Part shown: piece after piece, positions 35,301-42,768 of the stretch
How positions within the stretch are numbered: position 1 is the stretch's first letter
How the letters are laid out: the number at the start of each line of letters is the position of its first letter
NCBI GenBank assembly: GCA_014238905.1
Contig: JABAAE010000011.1
Span: forward strand, 1 to 42,768
Direction: 5' to 3'
From: Planctomycetota bacterium
GTDB taxonomy: Bacteria; Planctomycetota; Planctomycetia; Pirellulales; Pirellulaceae
DNA: 42,768 bases
Notes under the pieces: generated by a model
The model's database searches: none
Told to the model about the DNA's origin: nothing
What the model saw: only the letters and a program-made list of their open reading frames with translations
Position numbers and translations under genes: made by a program

Positions 35301-35724
35301 GGACACCCTGGCTGTCGTAGCGGAACTGGTTGATGATCCTTCATCTCAAGTGCGTCGAGAGTGTGGAGTGGCTTTGAATGAGCACACCAGTCCTCAGGCC
35401 ATTGCTCTCTGGGCAAAACTGGCTGCAAGACATGATGGCAACGACCGCTGGTATCTCGAAGCACTTGGAATCGGTGCTCGCGGCAAATGGGATGCCTGCT
35501 TGAAAGAGTTTTTGGATCAAACCCAAAAACCTATGACGGATCCGTCTGTCAGCGACATCATATGGCGAAGTCGTGGAGCAACCACTCCCGGAAAACTCGC
35601 TGACATTATTCTCAGTGGGAAGGTCAAAGAAGCAGATGTCCCTCGTTACATGAGAGCGTTTGATTTCTTCAAAAATTCCCCGGCGGCGGAGAAGGCTTTG
35701 GAGCGATTGCTGGAATTGGAGTAA
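32317..35724 (+). CDS. Secreted ThuA + NPCBM + PVC-type dehydrogenase protein with HEAT repeats
   Basis: AAGGAG lies six bases before the ATG at 32317, giving 1135 residues. Residues 1-23 are a signal peptide (LVTICLMTFQALMTSANG). About 38-280 is a ThuA-like domain (VVFVAGNKSHGYGSHEHYAG). About 350-500 is an NPCBM-like carbohydrate-binding module (YSKGFGTHAVSIIHFQL). About 530-950 is the beta-propeller dehydrogenase domain typical of planctomycetes (IDIDHKGRVWACEIVNYRG). The end has HEAT-like helical repeats (SQVRRECGVALNEH). Relatives normally continue into a c-type cytochrome with CxxCH. None is present here and the protein stops soon after the repeats. It likely acts on sugars outside the cytoplasm; the substrate is unknown. 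Confidence 0.88.
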   Translation: MRPFVYLVTICLMTFQALMTSANGSDPGNESPKVTTAKKKVVFVAGNKSHGYGSHEHYAGCKLLAMRLQQAMPDFECVVIQNGWPDDESVFDGAATVVMYADGGGRHPANPHLESVNALTSKGTGVVCVHYGVETTKGKNGEAFLDWIGGYFEPHWSVNPHWTAKFDKLPDHPITRGVKPFAINDEWYYHMRFRDGMKGVTPILTAMPGPETLRRGDGAHSGNPHVRQAVLDRKEAQHVAWCSENENGSRGFGFTGGHFHWNWGNPDFRKVVLNAIVWTSKGEVPKNGVSDKAVYLEDLEANQDYDAPGNFNRDEIKKRLNLKSSGKKAQKIGKGPKPVWASKVITPATDGHSVAVSAKISGASNLYLVATDGGNGYGCDWAAWANPKLTGDGELDLTTMKWKAASAGFGSVQVNKNCNGQPIRVNGKTYSKGFGTHAVSIIHFQLPAGHQYTHFKALAGLDNGGTDQAACGNAVSVGFAVYTEAPRVTRSIAGPNTQDRSSENALGGLDVADGLDAKLFASEPNILSLSNIDIDHKGRVWACEIVNYRGHNGKRKEGDRIVICEDTDHDGKADKFTTFYQGNDIDSVHGVCVLPTASGKGTKAIVSAKDKVLVFTDNDGDLKADDSRVLFSGISGTQHDHGIHSFVFGPDGKLYFNFGNSGRQIKDANGKPIVDKAGNEVVANRKPYQEGMVFRCNLDGSEFETLGWNFRNNWEVNIDSFGSLWQSDNDDDGNRGVRINFVMEFGNYGYKDELTGAGWKAKRTNMEKTIPEQHWHLNDPGVVPNLIQTGAGSPTGICVYEGSLLPQRFHNQVIHCDAGPNIVRAYPVKDAGAGYSATMENILAGARDKWFRPSDACVAPDGSLFVADWYDPGVGGHGMGDLDRGRIFRLAPENSKSSVPSYDFSNASGCIEALKSPNMAARYVAFTELKKMGNQAIGALKSMAQDGNPRFQARAIWLMGKIAADANSIVKQAIQNEDANIRIVGLRLARQLNNVDTLAVVAELVDDPSSQVRRECGVALNEHTSPQAIALWAKLAARHDGNDRWYLEALGIGARGKWDACLKEFLDQTQKPMTDPSVSDIIWRSRGATTPGKLADIILSGKVKEADVPRYMRAFDFFKNSPAAEKALERLLELE

Positions 35725-36295
35725 CTGGTTTTTTACGACCAAGTAGAGTGTTCTGAAGCGATGATGGTCGGTTGAGTTGGCATTTCATCAAGGGAGTTTG
35801 TGGAGCTCCCTTGATTTGGTATGCGGAGGAACGCGAGTGGTCGATTGAAATCGGTATCGATGATGGTTCGTACCCCGGTCAACGGCATCTGGATGAGACA
35901 CCCTTTGGATGTTTTGCCGGGTGACCAGCCGCTGGTAGCCTCCCAGATCAAATTTGGCGGTCTCGAGATAAAGATCGATAGGTATCGGCCGAATGTAACG
36001 AAATGCCTACGAAAACGGTTGTCATCAGGAATGTTAGCAAAGCAAGCATGGCAAGTCTCTGGTCTGAGGGAATGCAACTTCTATTTCCTGATGCAAACGT
36101 TATGCCTTCAGCAAATCGTTGGTCTCCGTTTTTTGGATTTGTGACCGGATTGGTGGGGCATGCTGTGGCACAATCCGAATTCGACAATCAGTGATAGCTG
36201 TATTCTCTATGAGATTTCTGTAATCTCAATGACGGCGTTGGTGCTCAATTTGATGACATTGACTCTTGATGACATTGACTCTTGATGACATTGGT
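35725..36295. other. Gap between the ThuA/dehydrogenase and MATE genes
   Basis: About 570 bases. It contains a strong hairpin (35787-35815) and short tandem repeats from 36251 onward. Three overlapping open frames of 79-114 codons were examined; none has a ribosome binding site or recognisable family, so no gene is called. Confidence 0.5.
35787..35815 (+). terminator. Strong hairpin after the ThuA/dehydrogenase gene
   Basis: ATCAAGGGAG (35787-35796) and CTCCCTTGAT (35806-35815) form a perfect 10 bp stem with a nine-base loop, 62 bases beyond the stop codon. Only a weak TTGGT tail follows. Position and stability suggest a transcript end. Confidence 0.55.
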
Positions 36296-36318
36296 TCATC
36301 GGGTTGGTTCATCGGGTT
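36251..36318. repeat. Two adjoining short tandem repeats covering the end of the MATE gene
   Basis: TGATGACATTGACTCT is repeated at 36251-36266 and 36267-36282, with a partial third copy. Next to it GGTTCATCGGGTT occurs at 36293-36305 and 36306-36318. The second pair includes the MATE stop codon (36296-36298). Confidence 0.85.
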
Positions 36319-37768
36319 GGATCACCGACATCCCGGTCCAAACCTCAGCCCTGTAGCGCCACCAAAAAATCATGGCGAAACCGAGGATCCAACCCGTAAT
36401 CATCGAAAACCACCAAGTTAAGGCGAACGAAACATCTATTAAGTAGCTACCGCTAATCCCGATGGTCACAAAAAAGACCGAGTTAAAAAGAGTGGAAACG
36501 AGGATGAAACGGGTGTCGCCTGCTCCTCGAAGCGCTGAGGAATAGATGATCTGAACACAATCAAAAAGGCAATAAAACGCAACGAATCGCAAGAGAAAAA
36601 CAGTCGTGCTTTGGATCCCATCGTAATGGGCTCCCTGTGTGCCCGCGGCATGGGCCAAGAGAAAGAAATGAGGGGTGAAAAGGTAGAGCACAACAAAAAA
36701 CAGTGAATAGAGTAGAGAAATGATCATCCCGTTTCTTACAGCACGCTTAGCCAAGTGAACTTCATTTGACCCAATTCTCTCGCCTACCAGGATGGAAACC
36801 GACATTCCCATTCCCACGACCGGTATAAATGCCAGCAGGTTGAGGCTAAAAGCGATCGTGGTCGCTGCCGCTTCCATTTCCCCGATTTGACCAATGAATA
36901 AAACAAAAAGTGAGATTGCCAACCCCTCCAACCAAAGCTGGCAACCGCTAGGGAATCCAAAACGAAATAATCGTCCCAGCAATCGTCGGTCCAATTTGAA
37001 TCCGGTTTGAAGTCCAAACGGCTCTCGGTTCTCCCGCCGCAGCATGAGCAGCAGGTAACAAATGACTTTTAGCCATACCGATACGGTGGTGGCCCATGCT
37101 GCACCTTGAATACCCATTTCCGGAATCGATCCGATCCCAAAGATGAGCCACCAGTCCAGCAGAAGATTGATTGCGGTTGCACCTAAACTGACATACATCA
37201 CGATCATTGTTTTTCCCCGCCCAATAAAGAAGGCAGCGATAGCGGCTTCAATCACGACAGCGGGTGAACCCAGGCAGGCGATTTGAAAGTAGCTTGTCTC
37301 CAATGGAACCAATGCAGGCGAGTGTCCAAATGCGCTGAAGAGACTCCCAGCAAAAAAGGCGAGTAATAGGAAGACGGGCAGGAATAGGATGCCGAAACAG
37401 CAGGCGTTCCAGATAATAGCTCCGACCATTCGTTGTTGGCCCGAGCCGCAGTACTGGGCGACGAAGGTGTTTGCATAGGACGAAATACCCATCGGCAACG
37501 CTGACGCGGTCCAGGTCAGGATGACCGCAGGCATGATTGCCGCCATTTCCAACTCGCTATGCCATGCCAAAAAAAGACGGTCGCAGAATTGCATGATGGA
37601 ATAGGAAAGCGTCGAGACGACCATTGGGATTCCCACGCTTAAAACGTCACGAATACCGCAGGGTTGCGACCAGAAGGATTCACTGGATCGAAGATCGGCT
37701 GTATTGGATTCCTGCTGCTGTGAATCGCTGTTTTGGGAAAGGGGGGCCGATGGGATAGGCGATTCCAT
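36296..37768 (-). CDS. MATE-family multidrug/cation antiporter
   Basis: The 490-residue protein has a polar, Ser/Gln-rich start of about 37 residues and then twelve predicted membrane segments in two related halves. DVLSVGIPMVVSTLSYSIMQFCDRLFLAWHS is the typical first-helix region of MatE domains. LPMGISSYANTFVAQYCGSG continues the first half, and LLGRLFRFGFPSGCQLWLEG starts the second half. MATE transporters export drugs or metabolites in exchange for Na+ or H+ across the cytoplasmic membrane. The last codons are made by a 13 bp tandem duplication, so the C-terminus reads QPDEPTR. Confidence 0.92.
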   Translation of the reverse strand: MESPIPSAPLSQNSDSQQQESNTADLRSSESFWSQPCGIRDVLSVGIPMVVSTLSYSIMQFCDRLFLAWHSELEMAAIMPAVILTWTASALPMGISSYANTFVAQYCGSGQQRMVGAIIWNACCFGILFLPVFLLLAFFAGSLFSAFGHSPALVPLETSYFQIACLGSPAVVIEAAIAAFFIGRGKTMIVMYVSLGATAINLLLDWWLIFGIGSIPEMGIQGAAWATTVSVWLKVICYLLLMLRRENREPFGLQTGFKLDRRLLGRLFRFGFPSGCQLWLEGLAISLFVLFIGQIGEMEAAATTIAFSLNLLAFIPVVGMGMSVSILVGERIGSNEVHLAKRAVRNGMIISLLYSLFFVVLYLFTPHFFLLAHAAGTQGAHYDGIQSTTVFLLRFVAFYCLFDCVQIIYSSALRGAGDTRFILVSTLFNSVFFVTIGISGSYLIDVSFALTWWFSMITGWILGFAMIFWWRYRAEVWTGMSVIQPDEPTR

Positions 37769-38092
37769 TAATTAAACTCAACAGGAAGATAACGGAAGGA
37801 TACCTTAGGAAATTCGCCAGAAGATTTGAAGACCCCACCATCAAAAGACTTTTACGTTTTCATCATAATAAATTCATGACCTTGACTGCTGCAACGGCTT
37901 CTTTGATCGGCCACCGTGTGCGAATATTCCGAGATAAAATTTTGATTTTCACTCGTTGGAATTGAGATGGGTTTGAGACGGTCTGAGTGAATACTCGGTG
38001 TCCTGGATGTCGATCGAAAGGACCTGGCAAATCCCAGCGAAATTCAAACCTCACTTGCGGAGTCGAACCGAAGATGTCGCGGTATTCATTAA
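37769..38092. other. Gap between MATE and TPR genes
   Basis: About 320 bases. A 63-codon minus-strand frame here has protein-like composition but no recognisable family and no ribosome binding site, so I do not call it. Nothing else is clear. Confidence 0.5.
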
Positions 38093-39865
38093 TTATTCGA
38101 GGGGGATGGTTTTCCTGGCTGTTGCTTGAAGCGTTTGCAGTTTTTGTTCGTATTTTCGCTGATGGCTTTCAAACCCAAGCTTTTTGGAAAGGTTAATGAG
38201 GTTTTCATAAAGTGTAGGATTGTCTTTCATGCGGATTTCGGCCAGTTCAAAATTATGGAAAGCACGTTCTAATTGGTCCATGCTTAGATAGATATCTCCC
38301 CGAGTATTCAAAAAGTACGGGTTGTTGGGAAGGATTTTCAAGGCGCTTTCAATCAGGGTTAACGATTCCTCAAAATGAGGTTCCGGTAGCCGCGTCAGGA
38401 CCAAGGCCAAGTTGTTCATGATTGCCGGTGCTCGCCGATCGACCAGCAATGCCTGCCGGAAGTGTTTGACAGCCAGTTCATAATCCTTGTTTTTGGCGGC
38501 GTTCTCACCAAGAATGAGATGAACCGAAAGCGGGGCTACTGAATTTGCCAGGGCCTGGTCCAGGATCTTTTGTGCTTTTTCCGCCGTCGACCGATTTTTC
38601 AGGACCGTGATCTGGGCCAGAACTCCCAACGCCCTTGGGTTCTTTGTATTTAATTGAATCGATTCGTTCACAAGTTCCATGCAGCGCGTCAAATCATCGG
38701 TCCCTTTGCCCAAGAGGTACCCGGCCCAGGCAGCCAATACATTGGATTTGTGACCGGCCAGCTCTGAGGAAAGAGACCTTCCTATGTCCGCTCGACTTGC
38801 GGCGTCGAGCGACGCCAGTGCCTTGTCATATCTTTTTTGAAAAAGATGACCGTCAGAAATTAACAGAAGATTATCGATTTCGGTGGGATGATCCTCAATA
38901 CGGTCCTCGTAAAATGAGACGTATCGTTCAGCGGAATCTATGGAATCGGTAAGGAACTGTTGTCTCTTGCGGCTGTCCTCGAATGTGTCCAGAGACTCCG
39001 CCAGACGAGCTTGAATTCTAGCCATTGGCAAGTAGAGTTTGGGTTGAATGACAGCTGCTCTGGAAGCATGGGTGATCGCTGTCTCCAAGGACTGAATGTA
39101 TTCGTCGGTTTGGTTCCTCGTTTGATAATAATCAGCAAGCTTGATATTAATATCGGTCGCCAGTTGATTGGCTTGCAGGTGGCGGGCACGACCTTTCAGA
39201 AACAGGCTGAGGTGTCGCAGGATTAATTTCCATCTCGTTTCATCATCAAGATCTTCACGGTCTATCGTCTTGATCGCAAACCAGTAGTTGACCGATCCTG
39301 AGAGGGTGGACTTTAACAGCTTTTGCATCCGCAGGAATGCTTCTTCTTCTTTTCCCTCGGCATCGAAACTGCGGGCCATGTAGTAATCATAACTTTGGTT
39401 GAACGGATCCAGTTGTCGCAGCTTTTGATAATAGAGTCGGGCGGTTTCGAATCGTTCCCGATTTTCAGCACTGGTCGCCTGAAGCAAATAGCTGTCGACC
39501 AGATTTCGTTCTTTTCTGGTGGACAGGAAGGTGATGACGAAAATGACAAATCCAATGGAGAGTACCGCTGGTAAGCCGTAAAACAACGCTCGGATCTGTC
39601 GAGACTGGCTCCAACTAAAAATCAGGTCAGCCAGACTGACAGCAGAGTGGATGATGAACCCCAAAACCCATCGAAATGGGAATTGAAGTCGCCGGAAAAG
39701 AGAAGCTTTGCGGAAATTCTTGCGGTCTCCTCGTGAGAAAAAAGCGCGTACCGGCCACGTCATCGTATAGACGAAACGGGAATAAAGCCCTCTGACGGCC
39801 CTGAAAAGCGGCGTTGGAAAGCGATCCTGTGAAAAATTAGAACGACGGCGTTTTTTCTTATTCAT
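38093..39865 (-). CDS. TPR-repeat membrane protein
   Basis: From the ATG at 39865 (a TTG four codons earlier is open) the protein is 590 residues. The first 60 are very basic (MNKKKRRRSN). Two hydrophobic segments follow near 68-84 (WVLGFIIHSAVSLADLIF) and 98-114 (PAVLSIGFVIFVITFL). The rest is helical with tetratricopeptide repeats, clearest at ENRERFETARLYYQKLRQLDP and in the C-terminal third (YELAVKHFRQALLVDRRAP, FEESLTLIESALKILPNNP). TPR domains bind partner proteins and organise complexes. It is probably anchored in the cytoplasmic membrane. The partner and process are unknown. Confidence 0.85.
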   Translation of the reverse strand: MNKKKRRRSNFSQDRFPTPLFRAVRGLYSRFVYTMTWPVRAFFSRGDRKNFRKASLFRRLQFPFRWVLGFIIHSAVSLADLIFSWSQSRQIRALFYGLPAVLSIGFVIFVITFLSTRKERNLVDSYLLQATSAENRERFETARLYYQKLRQLDPFNQSYDYYMARSFDAEGKEEEAFLRMQKLLKSTLSGSVNYWFAIKTIDREDLDDETRWKLILRHLSLFLKGRARHLQANQLATDINIKLADYYQTRNQTDEYIQSLETAITHASRAAVIQPKLYLPMARIQARLAESLDTFEDSRKRQQFLTDSIDSAERYVSFYEDRIEDHPTEIDNLLLISDGHLFQKRYDKALASLDAASRADIGRSLSSELAGHKSNVLAAWAGYLLGKGTDDLTRCMELVNESIQLNTKNPRALGVLAQITVLKNRSTAEKAQKILDQALANSVAPLSVHLILGENAAKNKDYELAVKHFRQALLVDRRAPAIMNNLALVLTRLPEPHFEESLTLIESALKILPNNPYFLNTRGDIYLSMDQLERAFHNFELAEIRMKDNPTLYENLINLSKKLGFESHQRKYEQKLQTLQATARKTIPLE

Positions 39866-40216
39866 ATTCGATTGCAACTACAGATCGCAATTTCTGCTGG
39901 CTATTAGCGTCTCCCTGTAAGGTCATCACGTCTATCCTGACTAAAGAACAGGCCCGCGTGAAGAGAGCCGGGCGTGTCAGGGTCAAAATCGCCCAGAATA
40001 ACGGATTTGGCATCCAAAACCGTCAAAATCATTGAAACCAGAAAAATCGTTACTTTCTATTAATCCGGAAAAAATCAAATGCCGAAAACTCTGAAAAGCG
40101 GGATCTCTTAGAGGTGCTCCTTTGGGGGGGCCTCAAACTAGGTTCGCCTACTCGGCAGAGCCGGATGGAATGACTGCCAGAAGTCCAAGTTTATTACTGT
40201 ATTGATTGCTAGCAAA
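39866..40216. other. Divergent intergenic region between TPR and barrel genes
   Basis: About 350 bases that must contain the promoters of both genes, but I could not pick out a convincing -35/-10 pair. A run of seven G at 40124-40130 is the only unusual feature. Confidence 0.45.
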
Positions 40217-42196
40217 ATGAAAATTCCTCGATCAGCTACGTCGATGATGTTTGTTGTCCTCGTTACTTGCCAGCCAGGGCTGCTCAGTATCGGATCAAGT
40301 CAGGAATTGCCTCCGGCCGAGGGACATGCTGCAGCTGAGAAAAAAACGGCAAGTCAAGTCGTCAAGGCCGCAGAAAGACCTGGAGCGGCAAAAATAGATG
40401 GCACCGCCAAGTTGAAAAAGAAGCCTGTAGAGCTTCCACCCATCGTGGTCACCGGCTCGCTGAAAAACGGAACTCCGCTGGTTGATCGTCCTCAAAAGAA
40501 TGATTCGGCGGCTGTCGACTCCAAAATCAAGTTGGCCGTTTTGATGGATGAGGAAAAGTCAATGCGGAGAACCGCGGTAACGGACGGAGAAAAATTGACC
40601 AAGCTGCCTCCGATTATCATCCGCGACGTGAAGCCCTCGGCCCTGCCACCTATTGTCCCGATGAAAGCCCAGCAAAAGAGGGATTCGCAGAATCCTGCCT
40701 CTCAGCTAGTTAAAGAAGTGATTGCTAAACCGAACGACAATTTATCTTCCCGAATCGAGATCGCCCGAAGTCGGACGACGGGTAATCGACGGATTCCTAC
40801 GTTGGTTCCCAGCGGATCCAGATTTCCCAGCAGGTCCAGTCGTGCTTCATTCTCCAAGCCGCTGGAAGCATTGGGCAAGGTAGTATTACAGGCGTCGAAG
40901 CAGCAAAACGACCAAGAATCGCTTCCCAAGCCGGTTCCCATTGTTCCGATCAAGCCCTTGGGCGTGGCGGAAACAGCCATCTTTGTCCCTTTGAAACAAG
41001 AGGCGACTTCCCCTGACTTCACGCCCGTTCCGATCAAAAAAATGGTCCGGAATCGAACGTCAGCCAATGGTGTGGCTGCAGCACCGGTGGTGACCCAACC
41101 TGTTCAGTCAAGCCTGCCGGAATCGCCGGCTGGCAAAATAAATGTTGCCCTGGAAAGTCGTCTGGCGCCAAGTCGAGTGCAAACGATCGTCAATGCCGCA
41201 CCGCAGCGAATTCAGCCCCAGATCGCCAACCAATTCGGCCTGGTGACTGAGTCATCCTCGGTGCCGCGGACTACTTCCAACAATCTGAACGAGAATCCGA
41301 TTGGTTTGAGTGGCAACGCGACCGATTGTCTGGCGGACATCACGCTACCGAGCAGTCCCCGTGCTTTTCTTTCCGGCGAAGCGTTGTACATGACCCGAGA
41401 GGGTGGAACGACGACCTTCAGTGATTCGTTCAGTGGTAATCCCTTTGCCTTTGAACTGGGATTGAGAATCCGGGCCGAGAGAATTAACGGTCCCTCGGGC
41501 CCCTCTCTGACCTATACAGGTATGCAGGAATGGAATCAAGCTAGACGGTTTAATCGCCCTGCTAGTGATTTGGGTATTCGATCGACATCCGCCGGACTGG
41601 CAGCTACGACGCTGGATCCGTTTACCAATGCAAATTTTCAGCAGCAGTATCATACGGCTAACTTGCACAGCCTCGAATTGAATTCGGTGACGTGGGGGTG
41701 GGATGTGATCAATATTTTCTACGGCATCCGGTATACGCAGTACCAAGAGGAGTTTGATTTCTTTAGTTCGCGGGCTGATGGTCAGCAAGCTCGATTGTTG
41801 TTGGATATGGAAAACCACCTGTTTGGTCCGCAGGTTGGCGGCGAGATTTTTTATGATGTGGGCGGTCGATTATCAACGGGAGTTAAGTTGAAGGCGGGCT
41901 TGATGGCGAATTCGTTCGATGGCGAAACCGTGCTGTTCTCCAATAATACCGAAGCGATCAACAATAGCGATTCGGACCTTCAGTTTAGCTTTCTCGGTGA
42001 AATGAGCTTTTTCACCCGATTTCGGATTGGTCAAAGAGCTTATCTAAGAAGTGGCTACGAAGTCTGGTATAACTCGAAAACGTATGGGGTAAGCGACAAC
42101 CTGCCGGCTGTGATGACGCCGAACTACGGGACCACTACGGTTGATAACGATCTGTTGATCCATGGTGGTACGATTGGTCTGGAAATCGTCTGGTAA
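40217..42196 (+). CDS. Probable outer-membrane beta-barrel protein (BBP7-like) with a proline-rich N-terminal region
   Basis: From the ATG at 40217 the protein is 659 residues, with a signal peptide of about 30 (SMMFVVLVTCQPGLLSIGSS). Residues about 35-370 are low-complexity and Pro/Lys-rich, with repeated LPPI-type motifs (ELPPIVVTG, KLPPIIIRD, ALPPIVPMK, VPIVPIK). The C-terminal 280 residues have alternating hydrophobic and polar strands, paired aromatic residues and a final Trp, as in outer-membrane barrels. FLSGEALYMTREGG, IFYGIRYTQYQEEFDFF and ENHLFGPQVGGEIFY match the planctomycete BBP7 porin-like family as I remember it. It may be a porin or surface protein; the long proline-rich part could span the periplasm. 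Confidence 0.78.
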   Translation: MKIPRSATSMMFVVLVTCQPGLLSIGSSQELPPAEGHAAAEKKTASQVVKAAERPGAAKIDGTAKLKKKPVELPPIVVTGSLKNGTPLVDRPQKNDSAAVDSKIKLAVLMDEEKSMRRTAVTDGEKLTKLPPIIIRDVKPSALPPIVPMKAQQKRDSQNPASQLVKEVIAKPNDNLSSRIEIARSRTTGNRRIPTLVPSGSRFPSRSSRASFSKPLEALGKVVLQASKQQNDQESLPKPVPIVPIKPLGVAETAIFVPLKQEATSPDFTPVPIKKMVRNRTSANGVAAAPVVTQPVQSSLPESPAGKINVALESRLAPSRVQTIVNAAPQRIQPQIANQFGLVTESSSVPRTTSNNLNENPIGLSGNATDCLADITLPSSPRAFLSGEALYMTREGGTTTFSDSFSGNPFAFELGLRIRAERINGPSGPSLTYTGMQEWNQARRFNRPASDLGIRSTSAGLAATTLDPFTNANFQQQYHTANLHSLELNSVTWGWDVINIFYGIRYTQYQEEFDFFSSRADGQQARLLLDMENHLFGPQVGGEIFYDVGGRLSTGVKLKAGLMANSFDGETVLFSNNTEAINNSDSDLQFSFLGEMSFFTRFRIGQRAYLRSGYEVWYNSKTYGVSDNLPAVMTPNYGTTTVDNDLLIHGGTIGLEIVW

Positions 42197-42258
42197 ATAT
42201 TCGGGACCAAGTGTTCAAGTCGACGGCGGGACCGATTGTCTTCGCTCTCATCGTGTAG

Positions 42259-42286
42259 CGACCGGGTTGTGTTTCGACCGGGTTGT
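42259..42286. repeat. Two copies of a 12 bp sequence
   Basis: CGACCGGGTTGT occurs at 42259-42270 and again at 42275-42286, separated by four bases. Confidence 0.8.
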
Positions 42287-42578
42287 AGGGCTCGTTGCAA
42301 ACCTGACAGTTTTAGAGCTTGGTAAGCTTTGAAATCGATTTTGCTTTGTCGCGAGTGCTTGGGCAGCTGACTTATTTAGAAGATTTTCGATTGATGCTCG
42401 TCTTCTTGACCTGGAATCGTTGTCTCAGCGAACCGGGCATTGGGGTGGAGATCGCTCCGGGATTGAACAACCCTCCCCCTGCCGCAGTGCCGTCATCGAG
42501 GGAACCCCGATCTTAGCTCACCGGCTTCGCCCGGAAACTACATTGGCCCCCGACTGAACCGTCCCGTGGATTCGGGTG

Positions 42579-42612
42579 GTTTGTTCCGGTCGTTTGTTCC
42601 GGTCGTTTGTTC
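42579..42612. repeat. 13 bp tandem repeat
   Basis: GTTTGTTCCGGTC occurs at 42579-42591 and 42592-42604, followed by an eight-base partial copy. Confidence 0.85.
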
Positions 42613-42687
42613 AACGGAGGTTGACCGGCCGGCGACTTGCCGCCAGAGTCATCCGGCATTCAGTATGGCTGAAATGTCACTGCGGTC

Positions 42688-42768
42688 TCAGTTATTGTTG
42701 ATCTTTTTGCGTGCCTTTTTATTCACAGGCTTGATGGCTGGCTTAACCACTGGTTTTTTAGTGGCTGG
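42688..42768 (-). CDS. Lysine/proline-rich C-terminal tail of a protein entering from the right
   Basis: The minus strand from the window edge encodes PATKKPVVKPAIKPVNKK and then ARKKINNN before a TGA at 42688-42690. Lys-Pro-Ala tails of this sort occur on histone H1-like and other nucleic-acid-binding proteins and on some trigger-factor or ribosome-linked proteins. Only 26 residues are visible, so neither the family nor the function can be given. The regular Lys/Pro spacing and clean stop make a real coding end more likely than chance. Confidence 0.45.
   Translation of the reverse strand, partial: PATKKPVVKPAIKPVNKKARKKINNN

Larger units (their letters stand above)
42197..42687. other. Gap after the barrel gene
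   Basis: About 490 bases with no supportable gene. Two short tandem repeats are listed separately. A 65-codon plus-strand frame at 42319 has no family features. Confidence 0.5.

Noticed and set aside
35733..36187. Several overlapping open frames, one with a hydrophobic stretch (LAMLALLTFLMTTVFV)
   Set aside because: Frames conflict with one another, use TTG starts without a ribosome binding site, and show no family features.
37863..38054. 63-codon minus-strand frame after the TPR gene
   Set aside because: Protein-like composition, but a GTG start without a ribosome binding site and no family match; too uncertain to call.
42319..42516. 65-codon plus-strand frame near the right edge
   Set aside because: No start signal and no recognisable sequence pattern.

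Overview
The window looks like ordinary chromosome from a planctomycete, most likely of the Pirellulales (Rhodopirellula/Blastopirellula type). I infer this from family content, not from a database search. The indicative families are a large secreted ThuA + NPCBM + PVC-type dehydrogenase protein, a BBP7-like barrel protein with a proline-rich N-terminus, a secreted sialidase-like protein, two zinc-ribbon/one-helix membrane proteins, a MoxR-DUF58-transglutaminase operon, and a small lipoprotein. Many genes lack a clear Shine-Dalgarno sequence, and several starts in the longest open frames are probably too far upstream; I moved them where the sequence gave a reason.

Layout. 1-163 is the start of a secreted protein running off the left edge. 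753-1672 is a dead IS3-family element with a nonsense codon in orfA and a frameshifting deletion of the catalytic core in orfB. 1865-3474 holds an SxtJ-like membrane protein and an RlmM-like rRNA methyltransferase. 3877-8895 is the minus-strand operon moxR > DUF58 > transglutaminase. 9088-14671 has a zinc-ribbon membrane protein, a sialidase-like protein, a metallophosphoesterase, a ribokinase and an alpha/beta hydrolase, followed by a 15-16 bp minisatellite. 15052-16989 has a glycosyltransferase with an extra C-terminal domain, a methyltransferase and a possible 42-residue membrane protein.

17236-26222 is the information-processing block on the plus strand: ligA, an SGNH esterase, a second zinc-ribbon membrane protein, dnaG, rpoD (the macromolecular synthesis pair, with no rpsU next to it) and a sulfotransferase. 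26379-30887 is mostly housekeeping on the minus strand: trpS-acpS, a lipoprotein, an HU protein with a repeat tail, a YkgJ-type cysteine-cluster protein and a cysteine desulfurase-like enzyme. 31174-35724 has a TerC membrane protein behind a strong inverted repeat and the giant ThuA/dehydrogenase protein. 36296-42196 has a MATE transporter, a TPR membrane protein and the barrel protein. The right edge cuts the lysine-rich tail of another minus-strand gene.

I did not find a clear new multi-gene system. The most distinctive signals are small: repeated 13-18 bp tandem duplications at gene borders (one covering a stop codon, one inside the HU gene), structured leaders or spacers near terC, dnaG and rpoD, a tRNA-like remnant, and several unusual domain combinations. 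No intact tRNA, rRNA or CRISPR array was recognised.
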